A DNA stretch of 64,000 bases from Fusicatenibacter sp. (GTDB lineage: Bacteria; Bacillota; Clostridia; Lachnospirales; Lachnospiraceae). Numbering within the stretch: position 1 is the stretch's first letter; each line of letters begins with the position of its first letter. Position numbers and translations under genes: made by a program. Positions 29,354 through 38,368 of this stretch are shown here, piece after piece. The stretch covers positions 62,001-126,000 of the forward strand of contig JALEOU010000069.1 of assembly GCA_022766945.1 (NCBI GenBank), given 5' to 3'. The notes below the pieces were generated by a model that was given only the letters and a program-made list of their open reading frames with translations, made no database searches and was not told where the DNA came from.

Positions 29354-30130
29354 TTATCCCAGTCTTACAAATTTCAACACCCCGAAAATGGCCAGCCACA
29401 AAATCAGATATGCATAGTCCTTTCCTTTGCAGGGTTCTTTTGCCGCGTAGTAAAATTCTCCGCGGTAACCCCGCAGAGTCATGCTTTCATATACCTCATT
29501 TGCCCGATCCATGCTTCGAAGCAGAAGCTGGCCTGCAAGACTTCCCCAGACTTTAAAGTGAATCCCCTTCTGGTTTGGCGCCCGCAGGGAATAAGCCTGC
29601 ATGATCCGGTTTGCTTCCTCCAGAAGGACACTGACATACCGATACGTCAGCAAAATCTGTGTTACCAGAATCGCCGGTACATGGATCAGCCGCAGGGCAT
29701 AACAGATCTTTTCAATGGACGTGGTGGCTATCAGAAGATACGCCGCCAGCACACTGTAGATTCCTTTGATCATCAGGGTCAGCATGGAAATCATACCGCC
29801 TGTGATCATCACAGATCCAATCTGCAGGCATGGCTCACGATCAAAAAAAGGATTAAACAGTCCCATAAAACAAACCAGCGGCAGTACAATCCGAAGCCGC
29901 CGCAGGCTGTCCCGAAAAGAAATATCACCAAGGATAAAAACAACGATCAGATAGATTCCCATACGCAGAAGCCCTGTCAGATCGTATTTGGAAAAGGATA
30001 CGGTAATCGCAATAAAAGAAAGTGTTAAAACAAGTTTAACCAGTGGGTGAATATGATTCACCCACTGGTCCCGTTCTGCAATCGTATCCATATGATGTAT
30101 CTCATACAATGCGTTGCTCAATTTACTCAT
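29354..30130 (-). CDS. cbiQ: ECF-type cobalt/nickel transporter transmembrane protein
   Basis: VNHIHPLVKLVLTLSFIAITVSF; LLLRSMDRANEVYESMTLRGYRGEF. Confidence 0.9.
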   Translation of the reverse strand: MSKLSNALYEIHHMDTIAERDQWVNHIHPLVKLVLTLSFIAITVSFSKYDLTGLLRMGIYLIVVFILGDISFRDSLRRLRIVLPLVCFMGLFNPFFDREPCLQIGSVMITGGMISMLTLMIKGIYSVLAAYLLIATTSIEKICYALRLIHVPAILVTQILLTYRYVSVLLEEANRIMQAYSLRAPNQKGIHFKVWGSLAGQLLLRSMDRANEVYESMTLRGYRGEFYYAAKEPCKGKDYAYLILWLAIFGVLKFVRLG

Positions 30131-30133
30131 TTT

Positions 30134-31126
30134 TTATTTTTTACTCTTTCTGAAGAATTTAAACGCGTAGCAGGCTCCCATACAGACAACCAGCACAATC
30201 GCAGATCCAACTACACCGGAAAAAGAAGTTCCGACTGCAGATTCTGAATTCTTGAATGCGTAATCCGGAAGCAGCGCTGTCTTTTCCTGGATATTTTCAG
30301 CCGCCGCATAAGCGCTGTTTTCTCCCGCTTCAATCTCTGTTGAACCGGTGATCTTCTCAATCGACCACTCCAGTCCGTCCGGGTGAGAAGAAGCAAACAA
30401 TGAAAGTCCTCCGCTGATCAAAAGTGCCGCTACTGCCAGAATCACAATTGCGTTCTTGTACGTCACCTTACTGTCAGACTTTTCAACTCCTCCCTGCAGC
30501 ATCTCGGGTCTTGTCTGATAGACAAAGATCAGAACTGCTGCGGTAATCAGGCCTTCCACAAAACCGATCGCCAGATGAATCGGCTGCATTGTGCTCACAA
30601 ACACACCAAACGGAAGATCTGTGATACCGGAAAGAAGTGTTTCAATCGTCACACTGAAGGCACCCAGCTGCAGTGTAACCATACATCCCAGAATTGATGC
30701 TCCGATAATCTTTCCTCTGGACATCCCTTTCTTCATAATTGGATTCCAGATCAGGAAGTATCCAAGGAAACATCCATAGAAAGCCATATTCCAGATGTTG
30801 CATCCCAGCGCCAGCAATCCTCCATCCGCAAAAAGCAGACACTGAATCAGCAGCACACCGATCATCGTCAGAAATGCAGCATAAGGTCCAAGCAGCGCAG
30901 TCAGAAGCATACCTCCGCAGAGATGTCCGCTGGATCCGGTTCCCGGAATAGTAAAGTTGATCATCTGCGTAGCAAACACAAATGCACCCATCACTCCCAT
31001 CACCGGAATTTTCTTCGGATCACTTTCCAGACGTACCTTTTTGACTGAATATCCTGCAGTTACTCCTGAACAGACATACATCGTTGCCGCCACTGCAGGT
31101 GCGATTAATGCATCCGCCATATGCAT
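30134..31126 (-). CDS. cbiM: CbiM/NikM with C-terminal PDGLE (CbiN/NikN-like) domain fusion
   Basis: MHMADALIAPAVAATMYVCSG...NFTIPGTGSSGHLCGGMLLTALLGP; C-terminal SSHPDGLEWSIEKITG. Start with GGAGGCG RBS. Confidence 0.9.
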   Translation of the reverse strand: MHMADALIAPAVAATMYVCSGVTAGYSVKKVRLESDPKKIPVMGVMGAFVFATQMINFTIPGTGSSGHLCGGMLLTALLGPYAAFLTMIGVLLIQCLLFADGGLLALGCNIWNMAFYGCFLGYFLIWNPIMKKGMSRGKIIGASILGCMVTLQLGAFSVTIETLLSGITDLPFGVFVSTMQPIHLAIGFVEGLITAAVLIFVYQTRPEMLQGGVEKSDSKVTYKNAIVILAVAALLISGGLSLFASSHPDGLEWSIEKITGSTEIEAGENSAYAAAENIQEKTALLPDYAFKNSESAVGTSFSGVVGSAIVLVVCMGACYAFKFFRKSKK

Positions 31127-31184
31127 AACGAATCGCCTCCCCCTCAATTTTTTCTGTAAGTATACCATCCGGCATTTCCTCTCA

Positions 31185-31273
31185 CAAGCCCCCCGGGGGG
31201 ATAATTAATTACCTATTTTTTCATTTTTTTATTTATTTTTTTTGGCTATTTTTTTATCCCCCCAGGAGGCTTG
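31185..31273. repeat. 20-bp GC-rich inverted repeat flanking an A/T-rich spacer in the cbiM leader
   Basis: CAAGCCCCCCGGGGGGATAA (31185-31204) vs TTATCCCCCCAGGAGGCTTG (31254-31273): 18/20 complementary, the other two G-U. Confidence 0.8.
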
Positions 31274-31442
31274 CGGGTCTGATATGCAAAGCTTAAAATA
31301 AAGACAACGAAGCCGTAAGGCGCGTTGTTCTATGTTCTTTGTGTTTCCGCTTTCGCAAAGTGCATAAAACCATGCCTCCGGGTCTGAAATTCCTCCGCAG
31401 CAAAGCCGGATCCGGTGTGACTTATCAAAAAAAACAAGAAGA

Positions 31443-31485
31443 GATGCCATCAGCAGATTATTCCTTGTCTGCTGATGGCATTTTT
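31443..31485. terminator. Terminator-like hairpin downstream of the DJ-1/PfpI gene
   Basis: ATGCCATCAGCAG / CTGCTGATGGCAT, 13-bp arms, T6 on plus strand; on minus strand TTG(T)8 follows after 8 nt. Confidence 0.7.
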
Positions 31486-31489
31486 TCAA

Positions 31490-32092
31490 TCAATAAAATC
31501 CATTCTCATCCAGTTCCCATGCATACTCCAGTTCCGCAGCAATTCGTTCTGCCACACCGGTATCGATAATATCAGCCACCAGACCTAATGTCATATCCAG
31601 TGACATAAGAGCATTTTTACAGGAATAAAATTTCCCGTCAGCCGCCCAGCCGACATCATCAATCCAGTTCACCGCAGCAGTAAACATCTGTTTCCAGTTG
31701 CTGTCGCCGGAATAACAGGCAACATTTCTGTGATAGAGCAATCCTGTCTGAGCCAGCATACCCGATGCGTTTCCCACCATAAGGCAGGCATCCGCGCGGG
31801 AAATACATCTCTTCAGAGCTGCAATATATTTTTCATCATGGTGAATCAGACGCCTCGCTCCTCTGCCGCCCGGCAAAACAAATATTCCATCCGTCTCTTC
31901 CGGAACAAGGGGTTCCGTCCACACTTTCAGCCCCTGTGTACTGTTCATAATATCTCCGGAAACAGACAGGTAATTCAGATGAAACTCTCCCGGAAGCTTT
32001 CCAAACACAGATGCTGGTCCTGTCAGACTCGTCAGATCAAAATCATCATACAAAAGAAAATTAACATTCACTGCCGCTTTCCTCCGCCTCAT
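31490..32092 (-). CDS. DJ-1/PfpI family protein
   Basis: VNFLLYDDFDLTSLTGPASVFGKL; DGIFVLPGGRGARRLI; CLMVGNASGMLAQTGLL. Confidence 0.82.
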   Translation of the reverse strand: MRRRKAAVNVNFLLYDDFDLTSLTGPASVFGKLPGEFHLNYLSVSGDIMNSTQGLKVWTEPLVPEETDGIFVLPGGRGARRLIHHDEKYIAALKRCISRADACLMVGNASGMLAQTGLLYHRNVACYSGDSNWKQMFTAAVNWIDDVGWAADGKFYSCKNALMSLDMTLGLVADIIDTGVAERIAAELEYAWELDENGFY

Positions 32093-32182
32093 AAAATTCC
32101 GGCTGTCCGGCCCTCCCGGACGGCCCTTCAGTCAAACCTACAGACAGTATACTGAATATCTTCTTTCTGTGCAAGCACTGTT

Positions 32183-35100
32183 TCACTCCACACTCTTGAG
32201 TGATTCGATCATATCGATCTTCTTCAGCCGATAATACATCATAAAATTCACAAACAGCGCAAATGCCAGTGTGATCAGAGCGCTCCAGAGATAGCTTCTC
32301 GGAAAGATCATCCGGCCGAACATCATCATCTCTACCTCAACCGACTGTATCACATACTGATGCAGAAAAGATCCGATGCCCATACCGGCAACAATTCCAA
32401 TCAGTGTCAAAACCATATTTTCCCGGTAAACATAAGACGCCACTTCCTTGTCATAGAATCCCAGTACCTTTAAGGTCGCCAGCTCTCTCTGCCGCTCCGT
32501 GATGTTGATGTTATTCAGATTATACAGAACCACAAAGGCAAGCAATCCGGCCGAAATAATCAGCACGCAGATGACAATATCCAGCGAACGCAGCATATCT
32601 TCAATTTCCTGAATCAGATCCGTCGTAAAGGAAATTCCTGCTACACAGTCATAGCTCATGACCATTTCTCCCAGCGCTTTCTCATTTTCCTCTGAGGTAT
32701 CCTCATAGCGCAGCAGCAGCTGATTGTATTCCGGCAGTTCCCCGAACAGTTCCTGATACGTTTCCGTACTGATGTACAGGAAATGACGCACATAGTTTTC
32801 CACAATAACCGTGATGGTTACTTCCACAATCTCATGGTCTCCCATCTTGATCTGCAGTACATCTCCCGCCTCGATTCCGAGAAGATCCGCTGTTTTCTCA
32901 CTGATTGCCGCTCCCTGTTCCGGAAACTCGTATTTTTCCCCTGTCGTACGGTTCCGAAAATCATAGAAATCCTTAAAATTTGTGAGCTCTTTTGGCACTT
33001 CCAGTACTGCCTGTAATGTCCGTTTTGGGGAAATCAGATCTATGTTCTGGCAATACATTTCCAGCATCTGCTCCATACCCGGATAACCGGACAATTCTTC
33101 CTGGAGCGCTTTCTTCTCTGCTTCATCCACAGAGCCAAGCACTGCATTTGCCTGATAAGTAAACAGGTTCACAAACTGGTTTTTCGCAATCGCTGTGATA
33201 GAATCCTGCAGACCAAAGCCTACCACAATCAGACCCATACAGCCGCCGATTCCGATAACCGTCATGAAGAAGCGCTTCTTGTATCGGATCAGATTGCGCA
33301 CGGTAGATTTCTGCGTGAAATTCAGATGACGCCACAGGATTCTGATCCTCTCAAGGAAAATCCGTTTGCCGTTTTTTGGCGCCTCCGGGCGCATCAGTTC
33401 CGCAGGTCTCGCGGACAGCTCATGGTAACACGCAGCAAGAGTTGCAATTCCCGTGCATGCCGCACTCGCAAGAATCGCCATGCCGCCCTGATACCAGTCC
33501 AGGGGCGTCATATAATAAGGCAGTCCTGTGTACAGCATGCCATACGCATTCATGATCACCCAGGGAAGAATCTTCTCTCCGATGATCACACCGACCACCG
33601 CTCCGGAGATCGTGGAAAGCATGGCGTAGGCAAAATACTTCATGGCAATCACAGAATCCGAATATCCCAGCGCCTTCAGCGTTCCGATCTGCTGACGCTG
33701 CTCCTCGATCATACGGGTCATGGTCGTCAGACTCACAAGAGCTGCTACCAGAAAGAAAATCAGCGGAAACAGTTTTCCGATATTGGCAATTCTGCCCGCA
33801 TCATCCCCAAAATTTTTCGTTGAACTGATCTGCGTCCGATCCCACACATACCAGGTGGGGACCTCCAGCTCTGAGAGTTCTTTTTCGCCATCTGCAATCT
33901 TCTCTTTTGCCTCTTCCAGTTCCGGCAGAGCCTCGGCGCGGGCTTCCTCATATTCTTTCCAGCCATCCGCAAGCTCCTGCTCTTTTTGGGCAAGCTCTTC
34001 TTTTGCATCACTTAAGGAGACTCTTCCTTCTTCCAGGGTCTTTTTTGCATCCGCAAGCTGCTCCTGCCCGTCAAGAAGTGTCTGCTTTGCATCCGCAAGC
34101 TGTGTCTCTCCGTCTGTCACCTGTACTTTCGCCAGGGACAGCTGCTCTCTGCCTTCTGTGATTGTCTTCTGATAAGCAGCGATTTGTTGCTCTCCTGCCT
34201 GAATCTGAGCACGGGCATCTGACAATTGCTGTTCTCCATCCGCAAACTGTGCCTGGTATGCTTCGATTTGTTTCCATCCGTCTGCAATCCGGACACGGGC
34301 ATCCGCGATCTGCTGTTCCCCTTCCGCAAGCTGCTGCCTCGCAGCATCCAGTTCAGTCTCACCGGCAGCAAGCTCCTGCCATCCCTGTTCCAATGCCGCC
34401 TCTCCTTCGGCGATCTGTTGTTCCGCTGCGAGGAGCTCTTCTTCTGCCGCTGCAAGAAGCTGTTTCTGACTTTCGAGTTCCTGCTCAGCCGCAAGAAGCT
34501 GTTCCTCCTGACCTGAGAGTTCCTCTTCTGCCGCACTAAGCTGCTCTTCCGCAGCCAGAACACGCTCCTCCAGCTGTTTTACCAGCATACTGTCTTCCCC
34601 GAGAATCGCTTTCATCTGTTCCAGTTCTTCTCTGGCTGATACCACTTCCTGTTTTTTTGATTCCAGTTCCGCCTTTCCCTGCTCCAGCTGGCTTCTCGCA
34701 TCCTGCAATTCCTGCTCACCCTGTGACAGCTGTTCTTTTGCGGATGCCAGCTCGGCCTGCTTTTCCTCCAGCTCTACTTTTCCGGCTGAAAGTTCCTGCT
34801 CCTTTGCCTCCAGTTCGGCTCTCCCCGCATCCAGCTCGGCCTGCTTTTCCTCCAGAAGCGCCTGATTTTCCTTCAGCTCTGCTTCTTTTTCGTTCAGAAG
34901 CTGTTCCTGCTCTGCAAGCTGTGCACTCTGCTCATATAACTGCGCTTTTCCGGATTCCAGCTCGACCTCTTTTTCTTCTAATTCCGCCTTCCCTTTTTTC
35001 AGCTCTTTTGCCTGTGCGTCCAGTTCCTTCTGCCCGCTTTCCAGCTCCGCTTCCTTTTCCAGAAGCAGCGCTTTGGATGACTGCAGCTCATCCTCTTTTT

Positions 35101-36079
35101 CCAGAAGCTCGGACCAGCCATCTTCCAGCTCTTTCTCATTCTGGTTGATCGTTACAGCACCGTCCTCTATTTCCTGTTCTTTCCCGGCGATCGTTTCATT
35201 TGCCTCGCGGATCTGTCTGTCTCCATCCTTTAATTCCGCCTCTGCGTCAATAAGCTCCTGTTCTCCATCGGCAACCTCTTTTTTCGCATCTTCCAGTTCC
35301 TGAGAACCTTCTTCATACAAATGGTCATAACGCCGCTGGCATGCCGCCTCTGCCAGAGCTTCCACCGCGCTGCAGACCTGATCTACTCTGTCCTGATACT
35401 CATCGCCATAGCTTTCCATTTCCTTTGTACCTTCTGCCTGGACGTAAATCTCCGTATAATAGTCGGCAGTAAACACTTCCGGCATCAAAAGTACAAAGCT
35501 GTCAATTCCACCGTCTCCAATGGATCCGGTTCCTCTGGAAAGATCCATATAATAGGGCAGGGTCGCTGTGCCTGTAATCGTAAAACTTACTCTCTCCAGG
35601 GAATCCTCCAGCGGGTCCTCCGTCCCGGAGGTAAAGGTAATCTCATCGCCAATCCCACACCCTGAATTTTCCAGGAATTTGACGTCCACCAGGCACTCTT
35701 TTTCGTTCTCCGGCATCCTTCCCTCAAGAACTCTCGGCAGATTCATTTCCTCTCCGATGGCGATCAGCTTTACGACCTGTTCTGTCTCATTGATCTTATG
35801 CAGAACCTCCAGGGTTTTCCCCCCGGCAACTTTCTCCACACCGTCCACCTGTTCCAGATCCTCCAGATCCTCATCCACAAGTCCCAGCGTACTGATCACC
35901 CGCACATCCATCAGATTCACTTCATCATAATAGGTATCTGCAGAAAGTTCCATATCTCCCCGGGTGGCACGGATTCCGGAAAAGAATGCGGCTCCCAGAA
36001 GCACAATAAAAAATACGGAAATAAACCTACCCTTATTCTTCGTAATTTCCCGAATAAAATCTTTTCGAAATGCTTTCAC
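32183..36079 (-). CDS. FtsX-like ABC permease with a roughly 480-residue coiled-coil insertion
   Basis: N-terminal MKAFRKDFIREITKNKGRFISVFFIVLLGAAFFSGIRA, heptad region (EKEAELESGQKELDAQAKELKKGKAELE...), FtsX blocks TMTRMIEEQRQQIGTLKALGYS and ITERQRELATLKVLGFYDKEV. Confidence 0.92.
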   Translation of the reverse strand: MKAFRKDFIREITKNKGRFISVFFIVLLGAAFFSGIRATRGDMELSADTYYDEVNLMDVRVISTLGLVDEDLEDLEQVDGVEKVAGGKTLEVLHKINETEQVVKLIAIGEEMNLPRVLEGRMPENEKECLVDVKFLENSGCGIGDEITFTSGTEDPLEDSLERVSFTITGTATLPYYMDLSRGTGSIGDGGIDSFVLLMPEVFTADYYTEIYVQAEGTKEMESYGDEYQDRVDQVCSAVEALAEAACQRRYDHLYEEGSQELEDAKKEVADGEQELIDAEAELKDGDRQIREANETIAGKEQEIEDGAVTINQNEKELEDGWSELLEKEDELQSSKALLLEKEAELESGQKELDAQAKELKKGKAELEEKEVELESGKAQLYEQSAQLAEQEQLLNEKEAELKENQALLEEKQAELDAGRAELEAKEQELSAGKVELEEKQAELASAKEQLSQGEQELQDARSQLEQGKAELESKKQEVVSAREELEQMKAILGEDSMLVKQLEERVLAAEEQLSAAEEELSGQEEQLLAAEQELESQKQLLAAAEEELLAAEQQIAEGEAALEQGWQELAAGETELDAARQQLAEGEQQIADARVRIADGWKQIEAYQAQFADGEQQLSDARAQIQAGEQQIAAYQKTITEGREQLSLAKVQVTDGETQLADAKQTLLDGQEQLADAKKTLEEGRVSLSDAKEELAQKEQELADGWKEYEEARAEALPELEEAKEKIADGEKELSELEVPTWYVWDRTQISSTKNFGDDAGRIANIGKLFPLIFFLVAALVSLTTMTRMIEEQRQQIGTLKALGYSDSVIAMKYFAYAMLSTISGAVVGVIIGEKILPWVIMNAYGMLYTGLPYYMTPLDWYQGGMAILASAACTGIATLAACYHELSARPAELMRPEAPKNGKRIFLERIRILWRHLNFTQKSTVRNLIRYKKRFFMTVIGIGGCMGLIVVGFGLQDSITAIAKNQFVNLFTYQANAVLGSVDEAEKKALQEELSGYPGMEQMLEMYCQNIDLISPKRTLQAVLEVPKELTNFKDFYDFRNRTTGEKYEFPEQGAAISEKTADLLGIEAGDVLQIKMGDHEIVEVTITVIVENYVRHFLYISTETYQELFGELPEYNQLLLRYEDTSEENEKALGEMVMSYDCVAGISFTTDLIQEIEDMLRSLDIVICVLIISAGLLAFVVLYNLNNINITERQRELATLKVLGFYDKEVASYVYRENMVLTLIGIVAGMGIGSFLHQYVIQSVEVEMMMFGRMIFPRSYLWSALITLAFALFVNFMMYYRLKKIDMIESLKSVE

Positions 36080-36089
36080 GCCCGCTCAC

Positions 36090-36803
36090 CTACCATTCTA
36101 TCTCTTCCACCGGAGTAGGATGAGCATTGACCCGAACGTTGGCCACTTTGCCGCTGCGTATCTGTATCACTCGATCCGCCATCGGTGTCAGCGCCGAATT
36201 ATGTGTAATGACAATCACCGTCATCCCTTTCTGACGACAGGTATCCTGCAGAAGTCCCAGAATCGCCTTTCCTGTCACATAGTCCAGCGCTCCTGTCGGT
36301 TCATCACAGAGCAGCAGCTTTGGATTCTTCGCAAGCGCCCGGGCAATCGCCACTCTCTGCTGTTCTCCTCCGGAAAGCTGTGCCGGAAAATTGTCCATTC
36401 GTTCTTTGAGTCCCACTTCCTCCAGCACCGTTCTGGCATCCAGCGGATTCTCACAGATCTGCAGCGCTAACTCCACATTCTCCAGTGCTGTCAGATTCTG
36501 CATCAGATTATAAAACTGAAAGACAAATCCGATGTCTTCTCTTCGGTAGCGGATCAGCTTTTTGCCCCGATATCCGCTGACCTCTTCCCCGTCTACGAAA
36601 ACCTGTCCGGAGGTCGCCGTATCCATGCCTCCGAGAATATTCAATACTGTTGTCTTTCCCGCACCGCTTGGTCCCACAACAATCACAAATTCTCCCTTTT
36701 CTGCCTCAAAACTGATTCCATCGGCAGCTTTGATGGTCACTTCTCCCATCTGATAAACTTTCGTCACGTCCTTTAATACTACATAGCCCGCCATCCCGTT
36801 CAT
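36090..36803 (-). CDS. ABC transporter ATPase partner of the FtsX-like permease
   Basis: [64 protein letters not shown]. Confidence 0.94.
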   Translation of the reverse strand: MNGMAGYVVLKDVTKVYQMGEVTIKAADGISFEAEKGEFVIVVGPSGAGKTTVLNILGGMDTATSGQVFVDGEEVSGYRGKKLIRYRREDIGFVFQFYNLMQNLTALENVELALQICENPLDARTVLEEVGLKERMDNFPAQLSGGEQQRVAIARALAKNPKLLLCDEPTGALDYVTGKAILGLLQDTCRQKGMTVIVITHNSALTPMADRVIQIRSGKVANVRVNAHPTPVEEIEW

Positions 36804-36887
36804 CCTCCTGCAGTTTTATCCTTTGTTTTCAAATCCCCCTGCATTCTTTCTTCAAGTTTATCACAGCATTTTTATTTTCTCTATATT

Positions 36888-36916
36888 TTGACACGAATTT
36901 ATAAATGCTTTATACT
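36888..36916 (+). promoter_or_regulatory. Promoter of histidine phosphatase gene
   Basis: TTGACA - 17 - TATACT. Confidence 0.6.
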
Positions 36917-36953
36917 TAGGCTGTTGCTGTGGTGATTTTGGGAGGATACTGTT

Positions 36954-37670
36954 ATGAAACTGATTTTTATTCGTCATGGGGAACCTGATTATTCGATTGA
37001 TTCTCTGACTCCAAAAGGATGGCGCGAGGCTGAACTTCTGTCGCACAGAACTGCCCGCTGGGATGTCACTGATTTTTTCTGTTCCCCTCTTGGACGCGCG
37101 AGGGATACTGCTTCTTTTACTCTGAAAAATGCCGGGAGAGAGGCGACGATTCTGCCCTGGCTGCGGGAATTTGATGCGCCGGTGGATGACCCGGAGACCG
37201 GAAAGAAGCGAATCCCCTGGGATCTGATGCCGGACTTTCTGGATGCGCACCCGGATCTGTTCGATCTGCATAAGTGGTATCAGGATCCTTTTATGATGAC
37301 AGGGGATATGGAGAACAATTATCGTTTTGTCACGGATGGCATGGATGAGCTGCTGAAGAATTATGGCTATCTGCGGGACGGTTATCGCTATCATGCGGCA
37401 CCGGATGCCAAAAGGGACGCGGTGGTTGTCTGCTTTTGCCATCTGGGAGTTACCTGTGTCATTTTATCCCATCTGCTGAACATGACACCGGTTCAGTTGT
37501 GGCATGGTTTTTTCCTTGCTCCCACTTCTGTGACCGTGATCGGCACCGAGGAGAGAAAACCGGGGGAAGTCTATTTTCGCTGTGAAACGGCAGGAGATAT
37601 CTCTCATCTGCGCTATGCGGCGGAGCCAATCTCCTATTACGGTTCCTTCACCGAACCGTTTCAGTACTAA
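36954..37670 (+). CDS. Histidine phosphatase family protein
   Basis: MKLIFIRHGEPDYSIDSLTPKGWREAELLS; SPLGRARDTA. Confidence 0.92.
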   Translation: MKLIFIRHGEPDYSIDSLTPKGWREAELLSHRTARWDVTDFFCSPLGRARDTASFTLKNAGREATILPWLREFDAPVDDPETGKKRIPWDLMPDFLDAHPDLFDLHKWYQDPFMMTGDMENNYRFVTDGMDELLKNYGYLRDGYRYHAAPDAKRDAVVVCFCHLGVTCVILSHLLNMTPVQLWHGFFLAPTSVTVIGTEERKPGEVYFRCETAGDISHLRYAAEPISYYGSFTEPFQY

Positions 37671-37688
37671 AGCTCTTTTGTCAAAAAG

Positions 37689-37728
37689 CCCCGGACAGGA
37701 TTTCTTTCCTCCTGTCCGGGGTTTTTTT
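37689..37728. terminator. Intrinsic terminator between convergent genes
   Basis: CCCCGGACAGGA / TCCTGTCCGGGG then T7. Confidence 0.93.
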
Positions 37729-38227
37729 ATTTCTCGTATGCCTTAACAATTTCCGACATATACATGAAGTGATAATCCTTCTGTGGATACCATTTCTCGA
37801 TTTCCTCTGTTCCAAGGAAACACGCTTCCTTCATTTCCTGCACATACAGCTTTTTGCATACCAGTACCAGGGATGCTTCCTCAAATGTAGGCTGTCCATC
37901 CACTTCGGTCAGATGCAATCCGGCCTTTTCTATCTTGTCCGGCTCATCCCGTCCGGACACGCGTCCCACATATCCCATGGCTTTCTTCTGCTCTCCGTCA
38001 AAAAAGGACAGGGTGAAGGTATCGCCGGCATCCACAAACTCCCGTGTATAGCGCTGTGGGCGGATATAGCACGTAGCAATATTTTTTCCCCACATGATTC
38101 CGACGCCTCCCCAGGAAGCCGTCATCGTGTTCACCTGATCCCCTTTTCTCGCAGTGATCAGCATCCACTCATCGCCTATCATGGAAAACGGATTTTTTGT
38201 CAGATCTTTTACATTGATTTCCTTCAT
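37727..38227 (-). CDS. Flavin reductase (FMN-binding split barrel) family protein
   Basis: MIGDEWMLITARKGDQVNTMTASWGGVGIMWGKNIATCYIRPQRYTREF. Confidence 0.85.
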   Translation of the reverse strand: MKEINVKDLTKNPFSMIGDEWMLITARKGDQVNTMTASWGGVGIMWGKNIATCYIRPQRYTREFVDAGDTFTLSFFDGEQKKAMGYVGRVSGRDEPDKIEKAGLHLTEVDGQPTFEEASLVLVCKKLYVQEMKEACFLGTEEIEKWYPQKDYHFMYMSEIVKAYEK

Positions 38228-38368
38228 GTCTTTCTCCTCTTACATTTTCATTCTCATATAAGGTTACTGTTCAGATCGCACACGAAACAGCTGTACAAAA
38301 ATAGAATCTCGTAAGCAGATCCTTGAAAAGCGCCGGCACTCAAAAAGGTCCACTGGATACGATACTCG

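Noticed and set aside
31140-31270. Cobalamin or NiCo riboswitch upstream of cbiM
   Set aside because: I could not find the B12 box or the NiCo conserved core by eye; left as an unassigned structured leader. An Infernal search would decide.
33900-35310. Repetitive DNA that might be read as a tandem repeat or CRISPR-like array
   Set aside because: The repeats are degenerate heptad codons of a coiled coil, continuous within one ORF; no spacer-repeat pattern.
36861-37442. 193-aa minus-strand ORF
   Set aside because: Antisense to the histidine phosphatase gene, which has a good promoter and the RHG motif.
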